Origin: Candidatus Aenigmatarchaeota archaeon
Lineage (GTDB): Archaea; Aenigmatarchaeota; Aenigmatarchaeia; QMZP01; JAFGSV01
Direction: 5' to 3'
Assembly: GCA_030624445.1 (NCBI GenBank)
Contig: JAUXKD010000040.1
Span: 1 to 5,698, forward strand
Length of the DNA: 5,698 nt
The notes beneath the pieces are model-generated. The model made no database searches, was not told where the DNA came from, and saw only the letters and a program-made list of their open reading frames with translations. Every line of letters starts with the position of its first letter. The first letter of the stretch is position 1. Below are positions 4,997-5,698 of this stretch, one piece after another. The translations under genes were made by a program, and so were the position numbers.

Positions 4997-5698
4997 CTAG
5001 AATGCCGGGAAAATGCCCCAGGAATGCGTGATTGTGAAATTGAGTTCATCTGTCTGGTTACTTTCCCAAATATCTTTTTGAGGGTCGTATTCGAGAATGT
5101 GTATTTTTGTAGTTGAATTTGAAGAAGTCATGTAAAGAATGTTTTTATGTCCGCCTTTTGTTGAATTCAGCACCATCAGTAGAATAATTTTTTCATTGTC
5201 TTCTTTCCTAATGACAGTCCTCTTCCATTCCCCCTCTTCAAAGTCGTATATTAACAAAGCGTCATTGTATTCAGTGGCGGTTATAATTTCTTTTTTGTTG
5301 TCATAATCGATATCGTCGGCAATGATGACATCTTTATTTAAATTGATGTTTTGTTCAATCAAAACTTGTGAATACCCATTCCCATCCCATTCGAACATCA
5401 TGAGATTCGTCGTGTGAGGCATCACGTTGACAACCAATTCAGCTGAACCATCACCGTCAAAGTCGCCAACGAATATATATCTGGCGTGCTTATAAGGATC
5501 CGCTATCGGGTACTGTTCGTTTGAAAGCTTTTCTGTGGAAAATATTTCAGTGAATTCCTTTACAACTTCCTTTTTCCACCTGTTTTGGCTTTTATCGTAT
5601 TCGTACTTGAGTATCTTCGGCGGCGGGATCCGATTTATTTCCATTGTTTGCAGAATTTCCGATGTTACGCTGGTGGTAATTAATATCTCGTTTACGCC
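4997..5698 (-). CDS. Partial FG-GAP/VCBS-like beta-propeller protein (5' end off the window)
   Basis: The reading frame stays open to the right edge, so the ATG at 5644 is internal and the true start lies beyond 5698; 233 residues are visible. They contain about four blade-like repeats ending in an aromatic strand and a W or Y turn: GVNEILITT...ILKYEYDKSQNRWKKEVV, IFVGDFDGDGSAELVVNV...MMFEWDGNGYSQVLI, VIIADDIDYDNKKEIITA...LLIYDFEEGEWKRTVI, and a weaker last one with IHILEYDPQKDIW. DFDGDG (79-84 of the visible part) is a calcium-binding DxDxDG loop typical of FG-GAP/VCBS propellers. Four N-x-S/T sequons cluster at 178, 194, 214 and 220, suiting a secreted glycoprotein, though no signal peptide can be seen. 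Base composition is clearly lower in GC than in pheST. The specific function is unknown; such repeats occur in adhesins, surface proteins and secreted enzymes. Confidence 0.75.
   Translation of the reverse strand, partial: GVNEILITTSVTSEILQTMEINRIPPPKILKYEYDKSQNRWKKEVVKEFTEIFSTEKLSNEQYPIADPYKHARYIFVGDFDGDGSAELVVNVMPHTTNLMMFEWDGNGYSQVLIEQNINLNKDVIIADDIDYDNKKEIITATEYNDALLIYDFEEGEWKRTVIRKEDNEKIILLMVLNSTKGGHKNILYMTSSNSTTKIHILEYDPQKDIWESNQTDELNFTITHSWGIFPAF

Overview
The window is archaeal. The PheRS subunits are of the archaeal/eukaryotic type: the beta subunit is short (about 559 codons) and carries the PPIINS signature, and the alpha subunit has winged-helix pieces at its N-terminus. A MinD-type ATPase of archaeal style, TATA-box promoters and candidate leaderless starts support this. 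The lineage cannot be fixed from the sequence. A small-genome or uncultivated archaeon would fit the reduced PheS, but that is inference.

Layout, left to right. Bases 1-122 are AT-rich with no supportable gene. A tRNA-Arg (anticodon CCT) lies at 123-197 on the plus strand. It is followed by a roughly 185-base non-coding stretch with small repeats and a good TATA box, and then by a plus-strand MinD/ParA-type ATPase gene (383-1141). Everything to the right is on the minus strand: a surface-type beta-propeller protein entering from the right edge (4997 to beyond 5698), a family 2 glycosyltransferase (4205-4903), pheS (2881-4152) and pheT (1145-2824). minD and pheT converge with only three bases between their stop codons.

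The core of the window is the pheS-pheT pair, which encodes phenylalanyl-tRNA synthetase. Both genes look unusual. pheT is full length and well conserved on both sides of a single in-frame TAA (1733-1735) that separates the editing/B5 half from the B6-B7 core. pheS starts inside what is normally its first winged-helix domain, and an in-frame stop 18 bases upstream rules out a longer product. Taken literally, the window encodes a PheRS with a shortened alpha subunit and a split or broken beta subunit. A sequencing or assembly error at the TAA is the simplest competing explanation.

The glycosyltransferase and the propeller protein are probably envelope related. The propeller protein has four N-glycosylation sequons near its C-terminus and a much lower GC content than pheST. 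No CRISPR array, transposase or insertion sequence is visible.
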